This document shows, in pieces, positions 26,996-35,927 of a DNA stretch of 64,000 nucleotides. Each line of letters opens with the position of its first letter. The stretch's first letter is position 1. The notes beneath the pieces were generated by a model. The model searched no databases, was not told the origin of the DNA, and saw only the letters and a program-made list of their open reading frames with translations. Location: NCBI RefSeq assembly GCF_001467955.1, contig NZ_LNYR01000001.1, positions 124,001 to 188,000 on the forward strand, read 5' to 3'. Position numbers and translations under genes: made by a program. Source of the stretch: Legionella quateirensis (GTDB taxonomy: Bacteria; Pseudomonadota; Gammaproteobacteria; Legionellales; Legionellaceae).

Positions 26996-28777
26996 ATGGT
27001 TAAAACTTATATAACAGACGTTACACTGCGTGATGCACATCAATGTTTGATCGCTACCCGTATGCGGACTGAGGATATGTTACCTGTTTGCAGTAAAATG
27101 GATCAGGTTGGCTATTGGGCCATGGAAGTATGGGGCGGCGCAACTTTTGATTCATGTTTGCGTTTTTTAAAGGAAGATCCTTGGGTTCGGTTGCGATTAT
27201 TGCGTCAAGCATTGCCCAATACACAATTATCCATGTTATTGAGAGGACAGAATTTACTAGGTTATCGGCATTATGCTGATGATGTGGTTAAGGCGTTTAT
27301 TAAATCTGCAGCACATAACGGCGTTGATGTATTTCGTATTTTTGATGCTTTAAATGATCCACGTAATTTAAAGGTTGCCATTGATGAAGTTAAGTTACAT
27401 AAAAAACATGCTCAAGGCACCATTTGTTACACTACCAGCCCCGTTCATACCCTCGATAATTTTTTAGATCTCGGTAAGTCGCTGGCAGAAATGGGATGCG
27501 ACAGTATTGCCATAAAGGATATGGCTGGTTTGTTAACTCCATTCGCTACCGTAGAACTCTTTCGCGGATTATCTGAAGCGACTCATTTGCCGGTACATCT
27601 GCACAGTCATGCAACTTCTGGTTTGGCGACCACATGTCATTATGAAGCGGTATTAGCAGGTTGCCAGCATATTGATACAGCAATTTCGTCGTTTTCCGGC
27701 GGAGCATCTCATCCACCCACAGAAGCATTGGTCGCCGCATTTGCAGGCACTGATTACGACACTGGGCTCGATCTGGGTCTTTTATTGGAAATTGATGATT
27801 ATTTTAAAAAGGTTCGTAAAAAATACGCCCAGTTTGAAAGTGAGGCGAGAGACATTGATCCGCGCGTTCAACTGTACCAAGTTCCAGGTGGCATGATATC
27901 CAATCTATACAGTCAGCTTAAAGAACAAAACGCTTTGGATAAAATCGATGCTGTTCACTTGGAAATTCCAAAAGTACGTAAGGATTTAGGTTATCCGCCT
28001 TTGGTTACACCAACTTCGCAGGTTGTTGGAACACAGGCTGTCATTAATGTACTTACTGGGGAACGCTATAAAACGATCACAAATGAAGTGAAATTGTATT
28101 GTCAGGGTAAATACGGAATGGCTCCAGGTAAAATCAGCTCCGCCTTATGCAAAAAAGCGATTGGGAATACTGATGTAATTGATGTAAGACCTGCTGACTT
28201 GTTACCTAATGAATTAGATCAATTACGAAAGGAAGTTGATGAGCTGGCGCTGTGTGATGAAGACGTACTGATCTATGCCATGTTCCCGGAAATAGGTCGT
28301 CAATTTTTGGAGCAACGTAACAATGATAAATTGGTTCCGGAGCTTTTGTTGCCAGAATCAGGTTCTACCGACAAAAAAGCATTATCAGAGTTTGATATCG
28401 CTTTCCATGGTGAGAGTTACCACGTAAAGGTTGCAGGGTTTGGAACGGCAGAACAGGGGCAACAATCGTGCTTTTTATGGGTTGATGGAGTTCCAGAAGA
28501 AGTAGTGGTGCAACGCGCAGAGCTTGAGGATATAGCAAATCCATCTGTTAAATCTCGATTAGGCCCCGGCGACATCACAGTAGCCATCCCCGGTACTATT
28601 ATAGCGGTGCATGTTCGTGCCGGCGATCAGGTGAAACGCGGTCAACCAGTTCTGGTTCTTGAAGCAATGAAGATGGAAACCGAAATACAAGCCACTCGGG
28701 ATGGGGTGATTTTGGATGTGTTTTGTCAAAAAGGAGATAAAGTGACCCCTGATCAGGTTCTTATAAGAATGAAATAA
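26996..28777 (+). CDS. Pyruvate carboxylase subunit B / oxaloacetate decarboxylase alpha type protein
   Basis: The 593-residue protein has an N-terminal HMGL-like carboxyltransferase domain (ITDVTLRDAHQCL; metal-binding HLHSHATSG), a PYC/OADA domain, and a C-terminal biotinyl domain with the biotin lysine in LEAMKMETEI. Family members transfer carboxyl between biotin and pyruvate/oxaloacetate. No OadB or OadG subunit is nearby. A biotin carboxylase gene (accC) lies 1.2 kb away across a divergent promoter, so a two-part pyruvate carboxylase (anaplerosis) is the more likely role. Which of the two it is cannot be settled here. Confidence 0.88.
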   Translation: MVKTYITDVTLRDAHQCLIATRMRTEDMLPVCSKMDQVGYWAMEVWGGATFDSCLRFLKEDPWVRLRLLRQALPNTQLSMLLRGQNLLGYRHYADDVVKAFIKSAAHNGVDVFRIFDALNDPRNLKVAIDEVKLHKKHAQGTICYTTSPVHTLDNFLDLGKSLAEMGCDSIAIKDMAGLLTPFATVELFRGLSEATHLPVHLHSHATSGLATTCHYEAVLAGCQHIDTAISSFSGGASHPPTEALVAAFAGTDYDTGLDLGLLLEIDDYFKKVRKKYAQFESEARDIDPRVQLYQVPGGMISNLYSQLKEQNALDKIDAVHLEIPKVRKDLGYPPLVTPTSQVVGTQAVINVLTGERYKTITNEVKLYCQGKYGMAPGKISSALCKKAIGNTDVIDVRPADLLPNELDQLRKEVDELALCDEDVLIYAMFPEIGRQFLEQRNNDKLVPELLLPESGSTDKKALSEFDIAFHGESYHVKVAGFGTAEQGQQSCFLWVDGVPEEVVVQRAELEDIANPSVKSRLGPGDITVAIPGTIIAVHVRAGDQVKRGQPVLVLEAMKMETEIQATRDGVILDVFCQKGDKVTPDQVLIRMK

Positions 28778-29269
28778 TGCAGGATATCTTGATGTATAGA
28801 AATTGACCTATCTTTGTTAATGCAGCATATTTCATGTAAAATCTATACCGTTCTTCTCTGAATTGTATACAAATAGTTATACATGTATTTATTTTGGAGA
28901 TTTTTGTCACGCTATAAATATTAATTTCAAAAATGATAAAACTATGCTAGCTTTGAAAAGTTTGGAAAAATGTTTTTACATTTTGAAAAAAACTAAGTTG
29001 GTTAACTGTCTGTTGTAATTAAAATATTGGTCATTATTTCAATAAGTTAATTGAAACAGCTATGTGTTGAATGAGCCATATAATTCATTCAGTATAAGCC
29101 AAGTTTGGATCATCCTTGATTTTGAAGTTTGAAAATAGCACATGCTACCAAGGTATTTTAGTTAATTGGTACTTTGGCGATCTGACTAAAAAATTATAGG
29201 GTTATATAACAACATGGGCGCTCCAGGAAGAGTTGTCACATGCGAATTAAGTTTAAGGAGTTAGAATCA
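28778..29269. promoter_or_regulatory. 492-bp AT-rich regulatory region upstream of proA
   Basis: No gene is seen here. The region is AT-rich with several dyads: GTATAC repeats around 28866-28885, TTTCAAT...ATTGAAA near 29037-29056, and CCAAGGTA...TACTTTGG at 29148-29177. It separates the carboxylase gene from proA and probably carries its regulated promoter. I cannot assign a single promoter with confidence. Confidence 0.5.
29148..29177. promoter_or_regulatory. Inverted repeat, possible operator of proA
   Basis: CCAAGGTA (29148-29155) pairs with TACTTTGG (29170-29177) with one mismatch and a 14-base AT-rich centre. It lies 93 bases upstream of the proA ATG. The symmetry and position suit a dimeric regulator site. 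No regulator is identified. Confidence 0.35.
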
Positions 29270-30904
29270 ATGCACCCAAATTATTATCTGTCACCTCTGG
29301 CTGTTGCTTTAGCTTTAGGTATTGCTTCACCGGTAAAAGCAGCGGAGCCTATGCCTCTGCAGAAGTCTTCTATTGCTGAACTAAAGCAAAAATTTCAATT
29401 ATCCACTCCCGGTGCTTTAAAAGGCGCTGCAGTTGCTACTGATAGTTTACAATTTATCAGACAACATACAGATAACAATAAAGTTACTCACGTTCGCATG
29501 CAACAACAATATGCTGGTTTCCCTGTTTTTGGTGGTTATGCCATTATGCACAGTATGCATTCAGCCAAGTTGTTAGCTAATGCCAAAGCTGATGTTCAGA
29601 TGAATGGTGTAGTTTATCAAGGCCTTCAAGCTGAACTAGGTCAACCAAAGGTTTCTTTTGTTAAAAATGCTACGATAGCATTACAACAATTTAAAAATAA
29701 ATACGCTAATAAGCGAGTCAGTGAAGAGCAAGTTACACCTATGGTTTATATTGATGACAAAAATAATGCACACTGGGCTTATAAAGTGAGTGTGTTTGTA
29801 AGTCATGACGATAGAATTCCTGAGCGTCCAACAGCAATTCTTGATGCAGAAACGAATAAGCCTTTTGTTCAATGGGATGATGTGAAAACTGGATTATCCG
29901 CTGCAAACGGAATTGGTTTTGGCGGCAATCGTAAAATTGGCGAATATCAGTTTGGTAAAGATTTGCCTTTATTAGAGTTGAGCCGTGATAACTCCACTGA
30001 AATGTGTTTTATGGAAAATACCAATGTTAAAGTAGTTGATATGGGTCATAAATATTATTCAAACAACAAACCGATGCAGTTTTCCTGTAAAACAGATCCA
30101 ACCAACCAATCCAATACCTATTTTACTGGATATTCAGCAGATGGGTACGATAGAGATAATGGCGCTTCATCACCAACAAATGATGCTTTATATGCCGGAT
30201 ATGTAATCAAGCATATGTATCATGATTGGTATGGTCTTGAAGCATTAACCAAGTCTGATGGATCTCCAATGCAATTGGTTATGCGAGTTCATTATGGTTT
30301 TGGTTATGAAAATGCGTACTGGGATGGAAAACAAATGACGTTTGGTGATGGTGATACCATGATGTATCCATTAGTTTCACTAGGCGTAGGCGCGCATGAA
30401 ATCAGCCATGGTTTCACTGAACAACATTCTGGACTGGAGTATTTCGGTCAATCAGGTGGTATGAATGAAGCATTTTCTGATATGGCGGCTCAAGCAGCGG
30501 AATATTATTCTGCAGGCAAGAGCAGCTGGCAAATTGGCCCTGAAATCATGAAAGAAGATAGTGGTTATGACGCATTACGTTATATGGACAAACCAAGCCG
30601 TGATGGTATGTCTATTGATGTTGCTGATGATTATTATGGTGGTTTGGATGTACATTACTCCAGTGGTGTGTTTAATCATCTGTTCTATATACTGGCCAAT
30701 CAACCTGAGTGGAATATTCGTAAAGCCTTTGATGTTATGGTGAAAGCGAATCAGGATTATTGGACACCTTACTCAACATTTGATGAAGGTGGTTGTGGTA
30801 TGTTAAGCGCAGCCAAAGATCTTGGTTACAATTTAGACGATGTTAAAAAGTCATTGAGTGAAGTTACAATTAACTATCAATCCTGTTTTACAGAAGTTAA
30901 TTAA
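29270..30904 (+). CDS. proA: ProA/Msp, secreted zinc metalloprotease
   Basis: This thermolysin (M4) family exoprotease is the major secreted protease of Legionella and leaves by type II secretion. The ATG at 29270 has GGAG nine bases upstream; a start ten codons earlier lacks a site. Signal peptide: residues 1-24 (cleavage after VKA). The pro-region runs to about residue 205. The zinc site HEISH is at residues 376-380, with the third ligand in GGMNEAFSD about 20 residues later. Total 544 residues, as in L. pneumophila. It is convergent with the next gene, with no gap. Confidence 0.96.
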   Translation: MHPNYYLSPLAVALALGIASPVKAAEPMPLQKSSIAELKQKFQLSTPGALKGAAVATDSLQFIRQHTDNNKVTHVRMQQQYAGFPVFGGYAIMHSMHSAKLLANAKADVQMNGVVYQGLQAELGQPKVSFVKNATIALQQFKNKYANKRVSEEQVTPMVYIDDKNNAHWAYKVSVFVSHDDRIPERPTAILDAETNKPFVQWDDVKTGLSAANGIGFGGNRKIGEYQFGKDLPLLELSRDNSTEMCFMENTNVKVVDMGHKYYSNNKPMQFSCKTDPTNQSNTYFTGYSADGYDRDNGASSPTNDALYAGYVIKHMYHDWYGLEALTKSDGSPMQLVMRVHYGFGYENAYWDGKQMTFGDGDTMMYPLVSLGVGAHEISHGFTEQHSGLEYFGQSGGMNEAFSDMAAQAAEYYSAGKSSWQIGPEIMKEDSGYDALRYMDKPSRDGMSIDVADDYYGGLDVHYSSGVFNHLFYILANQPEWNIRKAFDVMVKANQDYWTPYSTFDEGGCGMLSAAKDLGYNLDDVKKSLSEVTINYQSCFTEVN

Positions 30905-31750
30905 TTACTGCATTCTATAAAAATTAGCCAGAAGCGTTCCAACAGCTTCTGGCTTCTCCATATGAATATGATGTCCACCTTCCAAATGTTCAATTTTTAA
31001 ATGCTTAATTACCTTAATTCGTTTCTGCATCTGTTCCGAATCAAATGAAAATCCTTTGCTAGCCCAAATTAAGCAGGTATTTACCTTAATGTTTTTGAGG
31101 CAGGAAAGAATTTGCTCTTCAGTCATTCGCAAAGGAGATGGATCCAATAATCGTCGGTCATGCCGCCAATAATACACACCATTATCTTCTTTTACGCCGC
31201 GTTCACATAGAGACTTGGCTATATCTAAAGACACGTAGCCTTTTAGGGCACGAGCAAGCGCTGCGCTATCAAATTTAGGATACCCTTTTACTTTTTTTGT
31301 TGGAGTTTGAGTAAGCGATTCCAGATATTTAGATAATTGTTTGCATGCTGATTCTTCTGGAGAAGAGAAAGGACCTAATCCTTCGATCAAGCTTAAAGAT
31401 AAAAAACGGTCAGGAGCTACGCCTGCTAAGAGACTTCCAAGGCAAGCCCCCATAGAGTGACCTAACAAATGAACTTTTTGGAATTTTAATGCGTCTATGA
31501 TCTGGACTATAGTGAATATTCCATCAATAAAATGATAATTGCTGCTTAACGGAAGGTGTGAAGAGTGTCCATGACCAGGGAGATCTACTGCAATAAAATA
31601 ATAATCATTACAAAGATATTGTGCCAGATTATCGAAGCTATTGGCGTTATCCAACCAACCATGAAGTGCGAGTAGAGGTGGATTTTCAGGGTTTCCCCAT
31701 GCTTTACAGGCTATGGTTAAGCCAGGGATACTCAGTTCAAGTGTTTTCAT
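30905..31750 (-). CDS. Alpha/beta hydrolase
   Basis: A 281-residue alpha/beta-hydrolase-fold protein. It shows the oxyanion-hole motif LHGWLDNANSF near residue 29, the nucleophile elbow GHSMGACLG, and a late histidine in EGGHHIHMEKP. The substrate is unknown; it resembles serine hydrolase-like proteins of bacteria and eukaryotes. Its stop abuts the proA stop on the other strand. Unusually, a strong hairpin followed by five T residues on this strand lies within the last 17 codons (30919-30954), so transcription may stop before the stop codon. Confidence 0.9.
   Translation of the reverse strand: MKTLELSIPGLTIACKAWGNPENPPLLALHGWLDNANSFDNLAQYLCNDYYFIAVDLPGHGHSSHLPLSSNYHFIDGIFTIVQIIDALKFQKVHLLGHSMGACLGSLLAGVAPDRFLSLSLIEGLGPFSSPEESACKQLSKYLESLTQTPTKKVKGYPKFDSAALARALKGYVSLDIAKSLCERGVKEDNGVYYWRHDRRLLDPSPLRMTEEQILSCLKNIKVNTCLIWASKGFSFDSEQMQKRIKVIKHLKIEHLEGGHHIHMEKPEAVGTLLANFYRMQ
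30919..30954 (-). terminator. Intrinsic terminator inside the hydrolase coding end
   Basis: On the - strand AGCCAGAAGC (30954-30945), a nine-base loop and GCTTCTGGCT (30935-30926) form a perfect ten-base stem, followed by AATTTTTAT with the T-run at 30919-30923. The stop codon of the hydrolase is at 30905-30907, downstream of the expected end point. On the + strand the stem would also follow the proA stop by 22 bases, but without a good T-run. Confidence 0.7.
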
Positions 31751-31938
31751 GTGTCATCTTAAATTTTTGTCCTATTCATAGCATATTACCTCATGGGTAG
31801 TGATGTAAATCCAGTGATTTCTTTATAGTATTTTTTACTAATACTTCATACTGAGAGCTATAATTATAGGAACTTGTTATTTTTATTGTCATGTTGATGG
31901 TATGCTTGGATTATAAACCTGGAAAGGGTATAACTAAA

Positions 31939-32703
31939 ATGCAACAAGGTGAAACCAACATTTCGCTAATAACTTACAATATTCATAAGGGTTTTGGAGT
32001 AGGTGCTGTCCGTTTTTTGCTTCCAGAAATGCGAGAAGCGATTACCGGCTTAAATCCAGACTTTGTTTTTTTGCAAGAGGTTCAGGGAAAACACAGAAAA
32101 CGCGAGAAACGAATTAATTCTTGGCCTGACACACCACAATTTGAATACATCGCTGAAAATATATGGCCACATTATATTTATGCAAAAAATGCAGTGTATC
32201 AATCAGGTCATCATGGAAACGCCATTTTAAGTAAATATCCATTTGAGCGTTTTGAGAGTATTAATCTTTCAACCATCAATAGAGCCTCACGAGGGATACT
32301 GCATACTCAATTGAACATCGGAAATGCGACAATACATTTGTTGTGTATCCATTTAGGGCTATTTAAAGCGGAGCGTGCAGAGCAATGTAAAGCCTTGATG
32401 CAACGTATTAAAGATATGGTTCCACACGATGAGCCGCTATTGATGGCTGGCGACTTTAATGACTGGCGCACGATTATTTCTAAAACCCTGGCTGAAGATT
32501 TAGGCATAGAAGAGGCTTTTGTTACCGTTGAAGGACAACATGCACGTTCATTTCCGGCAATTAAACCTGCTTTATGTGTTGATCGCGTGTATTTTAGAGG
32601 CATGAGAGTAAAAGAGGTTGCCTGCCTGCAAGGTAAGCCGTGGCGGATGTTGTCTGACCATCTTCCTCTATATGCGCGTTTTGAATTGCTTTCGAAATCG
32701 TAA
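31939..32703 (+). CDS. Endonuclease/exonuclease/phosphatase family protein
   Basis: A 254-residue cytoplasmic protein of the EEP (DNase I-like) superfamily. Motifs in order are TYNIHKGFG, LQEVQG (catalytic Glu), HGNAILSKYP, LMAGDFNDW (Asp/Asn) and a terminal SDHLPL (Asp/His). The substrate could be nucleic acid or a phosphate ester. The ATG at 31939 has GGAAAGGG ten bases upstream; a start 16 codons earlier has no site. It is followed by a large palindromic element before the convergent aldolase gene. Confidence 0.88.
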   Translation: MQQGETNISLITYNIHKGFGVGAVRFLLPEMREAITGLNPDFVFLQEVQGKHRKREKRINSWPDTPQFEYIAENIWPHYIYAKNAVYQSGHHGNAILSKYPFERFESINLSTINRASRGILHTQLNIGNATIHLLCIHLGLFKAERAEQCKALMQRIKDMVPHDEPLLMAGDFNDWRTIISKTLAEDLGIEEAFVTVEGQHARSFPAIKPALCVDRVYFRGMRVKEVACLQGKPWRMLSDHLPLYARFELLSKS

Positions 32704-32742
32704 TAAGATTTTTGTTTTGAACTAAAATGTTGGTCGGGCGTT

Positions 32743-32931
32743 TTACCCCTAGCCGCGAAGCTAAAGAGGTAATCAAATGTAGCCTGGATGGAGCAAAGCG
32801 CAATCCGGGAAGTCCATGCGCAGCATGGTACCTTGTTAGTTGGTTCCCGCTTCGCGGGACTTCCCGGATTACGTGCTTCGCACTTCATCCGGGCTACTTT
32901 AAATACAGAAATTCTTTATCTTGAGGGGTAA
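32743..32931. repeat. Nested palindromic element
   Basis: The element is bounded by TTACCCCT (32743-32750) and its exact inverse AGGGGTAA (32924-32931). Inside, a long arm starting GTAGCCTGGATG and ending CCGGGAAGTCC (32779-32815) pairs with GGACTTCCCGG...CATCCGGGCTAC (32857-32897). A small central stem is formed around TCCCGCTTCGCGGGA. The arms match the GTAGCCCGGATGAAG...AATCCGGG family of palindromes spread through many proteobacterial genomes. It lies between convergent genes and can act as a bidirectional terminator or be a non-coding mobile remnant. Confidence 0.8.
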
Positions 32932-32941
32932 GGGCGTGAAG

Positions 32942-33952
32942 TTACTCCATAGTACCCTGATACTCACCCAGACAAGCCATACTGTTCAAGCGAGCTCTTT
33001 TAAGTAATGCTTCCTGAGCACTGGCAGTATTTTCTTTTTTCCCTTCCCAAACTTTCAAACAATCTTCCTGTAAGGCTCTACCAAAAGAGAAGCTTAACAA
33101 CCAGGGTTGATGACCAATAATATTCATTGCGTTTAAGTTAGCTGTTGCCTGCTGTGGTGTTTGACCGCCGGATAGAAAATTAATGGTAGGTACAGATGCG
33201 GGCACATTATTACGGAATACATTAATTGTAAAATCGGCTACTTCATCGGGTTCACTGAAGGGCTTAATTTCTTTCCCACAAGTAACCATACTGGGTTTTA
33301 AAATAATAAGTTCCAATTCAACCTGATGGATGAATAATGCATGGAATAATTCATGTAACACCATCTCGCATACTTCTGCACATTGTTCGATACTGTGATT
33401 TCCATCCATTAATACTTCGGGTTCAACTATTGGAACAATACCTGCAGATTGACAGGCAGCTGCATAACGAGCCAGATTTTCAGCACCGGATTTTATAGCG
33501 GTTAAACTGGGTGTAAATTCGGAAATGGAATAAACATTTCGCCACTTGGCAAATTTGGCTCCCAAAGCTTTGAATTCTACTAAACGCTCAGTTAAACCAT
33601 CCAGACCTTGTGTTACTTTCTCATTTTCAGTGTTCGGTAAATCAACCAATCCTTTATCCACTTTAATACCAGGAATAATTCCTTTTTGAGCAAATATTTC
33701 TGCTATAGGAGTACCATTATCATCTTTTTGATGAAAGGTTTCTTCAAACAGGATTACTCCATTGATGTATTGCTCCAAATCAGGAGTAGTAGCCAACAAC
33801 AAACGATAATCTCTGCGGTTTTGCTCTGTATTCTCTGTGTTAATCGATGCAAATCGTTTCCCGATGGTGCTGTTACTCTCATCAGCAGCTAAGATACCTT
33901 TACCATCCTGTAGCATTTGCTCCATCGTATTTGATAGTTCTTCATAATTCAT
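32942..33952 (-). CDS. Class I fructose-bisphosphate aldolase
   Basis: This 336-residue class I aldolase interconverts fructose 1,6-bisphosphate with dihydroxyacetone phosphate and glyceraldehyde 3-phosphate by a Schiff-base lysine. The N-terminus has the family pattern GKGILAADESNSTIGKR; the Schiff-base region is ELIILKPSMV; and a phosphate-binding LSGGQTPQQA follows. It is a eukaryote-like class I enzyme rather than the class II fba of many bacteria. A GGAGAATT site precedes the ATG. It is probably monocistronic. Confidence 0.94.
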   Translation of the reverse strand: MNYEELSNTMEQMLQDGKGILAADESNSTIGKRFASINTENTEQNRRDYRLLLATTPDLEQYINGVILFEETFHQKDDNGTPIAEIFAQKGIIPGIKVDKGLVDLPNTENEKVTQGLDGLTERLVEFKALGAKFAKWRNVYSISEFTPSLTAIKSGAENLARYAAACQSAGIVPIVEPEVLMDGNHSIEQCAEVCEMVLHELFHALFIHQVELELIILKPSMVTCGKEIKPFSEPDEVADFTINVFRNNVPASVPTINFLSGGQTPQQATANLNAMNIIGHQPWLLSFSFGRALQEDCLKVWEGKKENTASAQEALLKRARLNSMACLGEYQGTME

Positions 33953-34030
33953 AATGTATAATTCTCCTCAATTACGGAAAGTTGCCATTTTGTCTGATTG
34001 ACAACGTTAGTAAGACATAGCAATTTAGGT

Positions 34031-34774
34031 TTAACGTGAGATGTATTTCTCACGTACAATTTGCTGCATTGCAAAACCATGATCTTTTAAATAATTAAAA
34101 GCATCATCGATCATACCTGGATTTCCACATAAATAAACAACATCATGGGCTGGATTTAAATTAAGTTCGGGAAATGCATGTTGCACATAACCTTTAAATT
34201 CATTCTCTTGTAAATCATGGTGCTCTACGCGACTTAAATAAGGTCTAAAAGTTGCTTGAGGGTAGGATTTGGCAAAATCTCTAAATTCATCGGCATAGAG
34301 GATTTCTTCTCTTCGCTGGACCCCTTGAAGGATAACGACTTGCAGATTCGGGTTCCTCTCCAAACGCTGACTTAACTCTTTAAGCATGGCTCTGTATGGA
34401 GTAGTCCCGGTACTGGTTGCTACTAAAATATATCGACCAGGAAGTTCGTCTTTAAATATAAGTCGTCCAAATGGACCATTAATATTTATAGTTTCTCCAT
34501 TTTTTAAATTGAATAATAACTCAGTACCTGGGCCGCCTTCAAAATATCCGGCCGCAAATTCGATACGATTATCCTGCCCTGGAGCGTTTGCAATACTGTA
34601 ACTACGCTTTAAGCTTTTACCATCGCGTTCAAAATGAATTGTAATAAATTGTCCTGGTAAATAGGTGAAGGGTGGGGTTAATTCGCATTTAAAAATAAAA
34701 TGTTTTACTTTAGGAGAAATCATAAAAGATTCTTCCAGGGTAATAGGAAATGTATTTACTTGCATGACGTGCAT
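34031..34774 (-). CDS. Ferredoxin/flavodoxin-NADP reductase-like flavoprotein
   Basis: About 247 residues. The FAD-binding motif RSYSIANAPG is followed by FAAGYFEGGPGTELL, the NADP-binding segment ATSTGTTPYRAML, and YLCGNPGMIDD. The C-terminus REKYISR resembles Fpr-type reductases. It moves electrons between NADPH and ferredoxin or flavodoxin. The start is uncertain: ATG at 34774 or 34765, neither with a clear ribosome site. It is divergent from dotV. Confidence 0.88.
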   Translation of the reverse strand: MHVMQVNTFPITLEESFMISPKVKHFIFKCELTPPFTYLPGQFITIHFERDGKSLKRSYSIANAPGQDNRIEFAAGYFEGGPGTELLFNLKNGETININGPFGRLIFKDELPGRYILVATSTGTTPYRAMLKELSQRLERNPNLQVVILQGVQRREEILYADEFRDFAKSYPQATFRPYLSRVEHHDLQENEFKGYVQHAFPELNLNPAHDVVYLCGNPGMIDDAFNYLKDHGFAMQQIVREKYISR

Positions 34775-34848
34775 CAACTTTTAATATAAAGTGCTTAATA
34801 TAGGGGAAAAATTATGCATTGCAAGAGCTAAGAACATATAATTAACAT

Positions 34849-35391
34849 ATGAGCACATTAGATTTAGTTACAATATTAGGCAATTTAAGCCAATCTCTCT
34901 ATCCCGTGCAGCGATTAATCACGGGAGGCTCTTATCTATTGGGCATTTTATTCATAATGAAGGCGATTGGAAAATTAAAAAAAATTGGCGACCACAGAGC
35001 TCAATCTTCGTCGCAGGAAAAAATGTATACCCCCATGATGTATCTGGCTTTTGGAGCCGCTTTAATCTACATACCTACAGTCATGCAGACTATGGCTAAT
35101 ACTGCTTTTGGAGTAGGTAATGTATTAACGTACAGCCCACCTCCCACTCCCAACATCTATAGTTCAATGGGTGTCATTATACGTACCGCAGGGGTGTTAT
35201 GGTTTGTAAGAGGATGTGTACTGGTAGCTCATGCAAGCGAACCAGGAACTCAGGAAGGACCTAAAGGATTGGTTTTTATTATTGCAGGAATTTTTGCGAT
35301 GAATTTTGATAATACGATTGCCATGATAAATTATATTTTGGGGAAATTTCTTACCTGGACTTTAGCCGTGAAAGCCAGTCAGGGATTTTAG
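34849..35391 (+). CDS. dotV: DotV, paralogue of IcmC/DotE
   Basis: A 180-residue polytopic inner-membrane protein. Its sequence parallels IcmC/DotE of this window: VQRLITGGSYLLG matches VERLITGGAYLIG, PMMYLAFGAALIYIPT matches PIMYLMVGAILIYFPT, and both continue with FG..NVL.Y. It shares three or four hydrophobic helices. In L. pneumophila this gene (dotV) is a Dot/Icm component found away from the two main clusters, as here, 13 kb from icmH. It stands alone between a divergent reductase and a convergent small gene. The ATG at 34849 has no strong ribosome site. Confidence 0.9.
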   Translation: MSTLDLVTILGNLSQSLYPVQRLITGGSYLLGILFIMKAIGKLKKIGDHRAQSSSQEKMYTPMMYLAFGAALIYIPTVMQTMANTAFGVGNVLTYSPPPTPNIYSSMGVIIRTAGVLWFVRGCVLVAHASEPGTQEGPKGLVFIIAGIFAMNFDNTIAMINYILGKFLTWTLAVKASQGF

Positions 35392-35467
35392 AGCAAAGTC
35401 ACTTCTGTGCATCATACAACCCGATACATCCCATCTTCACTAAACGCTAAGTACAGAAATTTGATGA

Positions 35468-35761
35468 TTACTCTTCTTCGCCACAAATCTTAAGATTATT
35501 TGCTTTAGCAAAATCCATGATGGATTGATATACCTGAGGACTTGATTCCTTTAGTTTGGGATCAAGCAATACACAGTGGTACCCTTCACTGTTTACACTG
35601 GGTTGTAACAGCGGTGAATAATAGATTCGGCTGTTTTTAAAGCTCGCCAGAGACCCACTCATACGTTCAGCCCAGTCTCGAGGACGAAAAGTTTTGCCTT
35701 GGGGAGTTACTCCTTCGATAATGATTGTTTTCTTTTTTCGCTCGGTCATAAATCTATGCAT
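35468..35761 (-). CDS. DUF3579 family protein
   Basis: A 97-residue soluble protein with the pattern TPQGKTFRPRDWAERMSG, then YYSPLLQPSV and LDPKLKESSPQVYQSIMDFAK, which I recognise as the DUF3579 family of proteobacteria. The function is unknown. An ATG at 35749, four codons inside, is an alternative start. It is convergent with dotV and divergent from pssA. No membrane or signal segment. Confidence 0.8.
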   Translation of the reverse strand: MHRFMTERKKKTIIIEGVTPQGKTFRPRDWAERMSGSLASFKNSRIYYSPLLQPSVNSEGYHCVLLDPKLKESSPQVYQSIMDFAKANNLKICGEEE

Positions 35762-35927
35762 TATAAATACAGTATGTTAAGTATAACATCATCGTGGTGT
35801 AGCCGTGTGGATATTTATCTATTTTGTCGCATTTTATTTTCATTAAAGGTTTAAAAAAGGTTTTCAATAGTAGTTTTTGTCCCTTTTATGATAGCATGTC
35901 CATGATTTTGATATTAATGAGGTTTGA

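Noticed and set aside
29166-29180. Sigma-54 promoter (GG...GC) upstream of proA
   Set aside because: The GG and GC elements are about nine bases apart instead of twelve, so they do not fit -24/-12.
32307-32888. 193-codon open frame on the - strand over the EEP gene and palindrome
   Set aside because: It overlaps a well-supported nuclease gene and runs through a non-coding palindromic element.
34781-34802. TTAATATA direct repeat upstream of dotV as a PmrA box
   Set aside because: The repeat period is 14 bp, not the 11 bp of PmrA sites.
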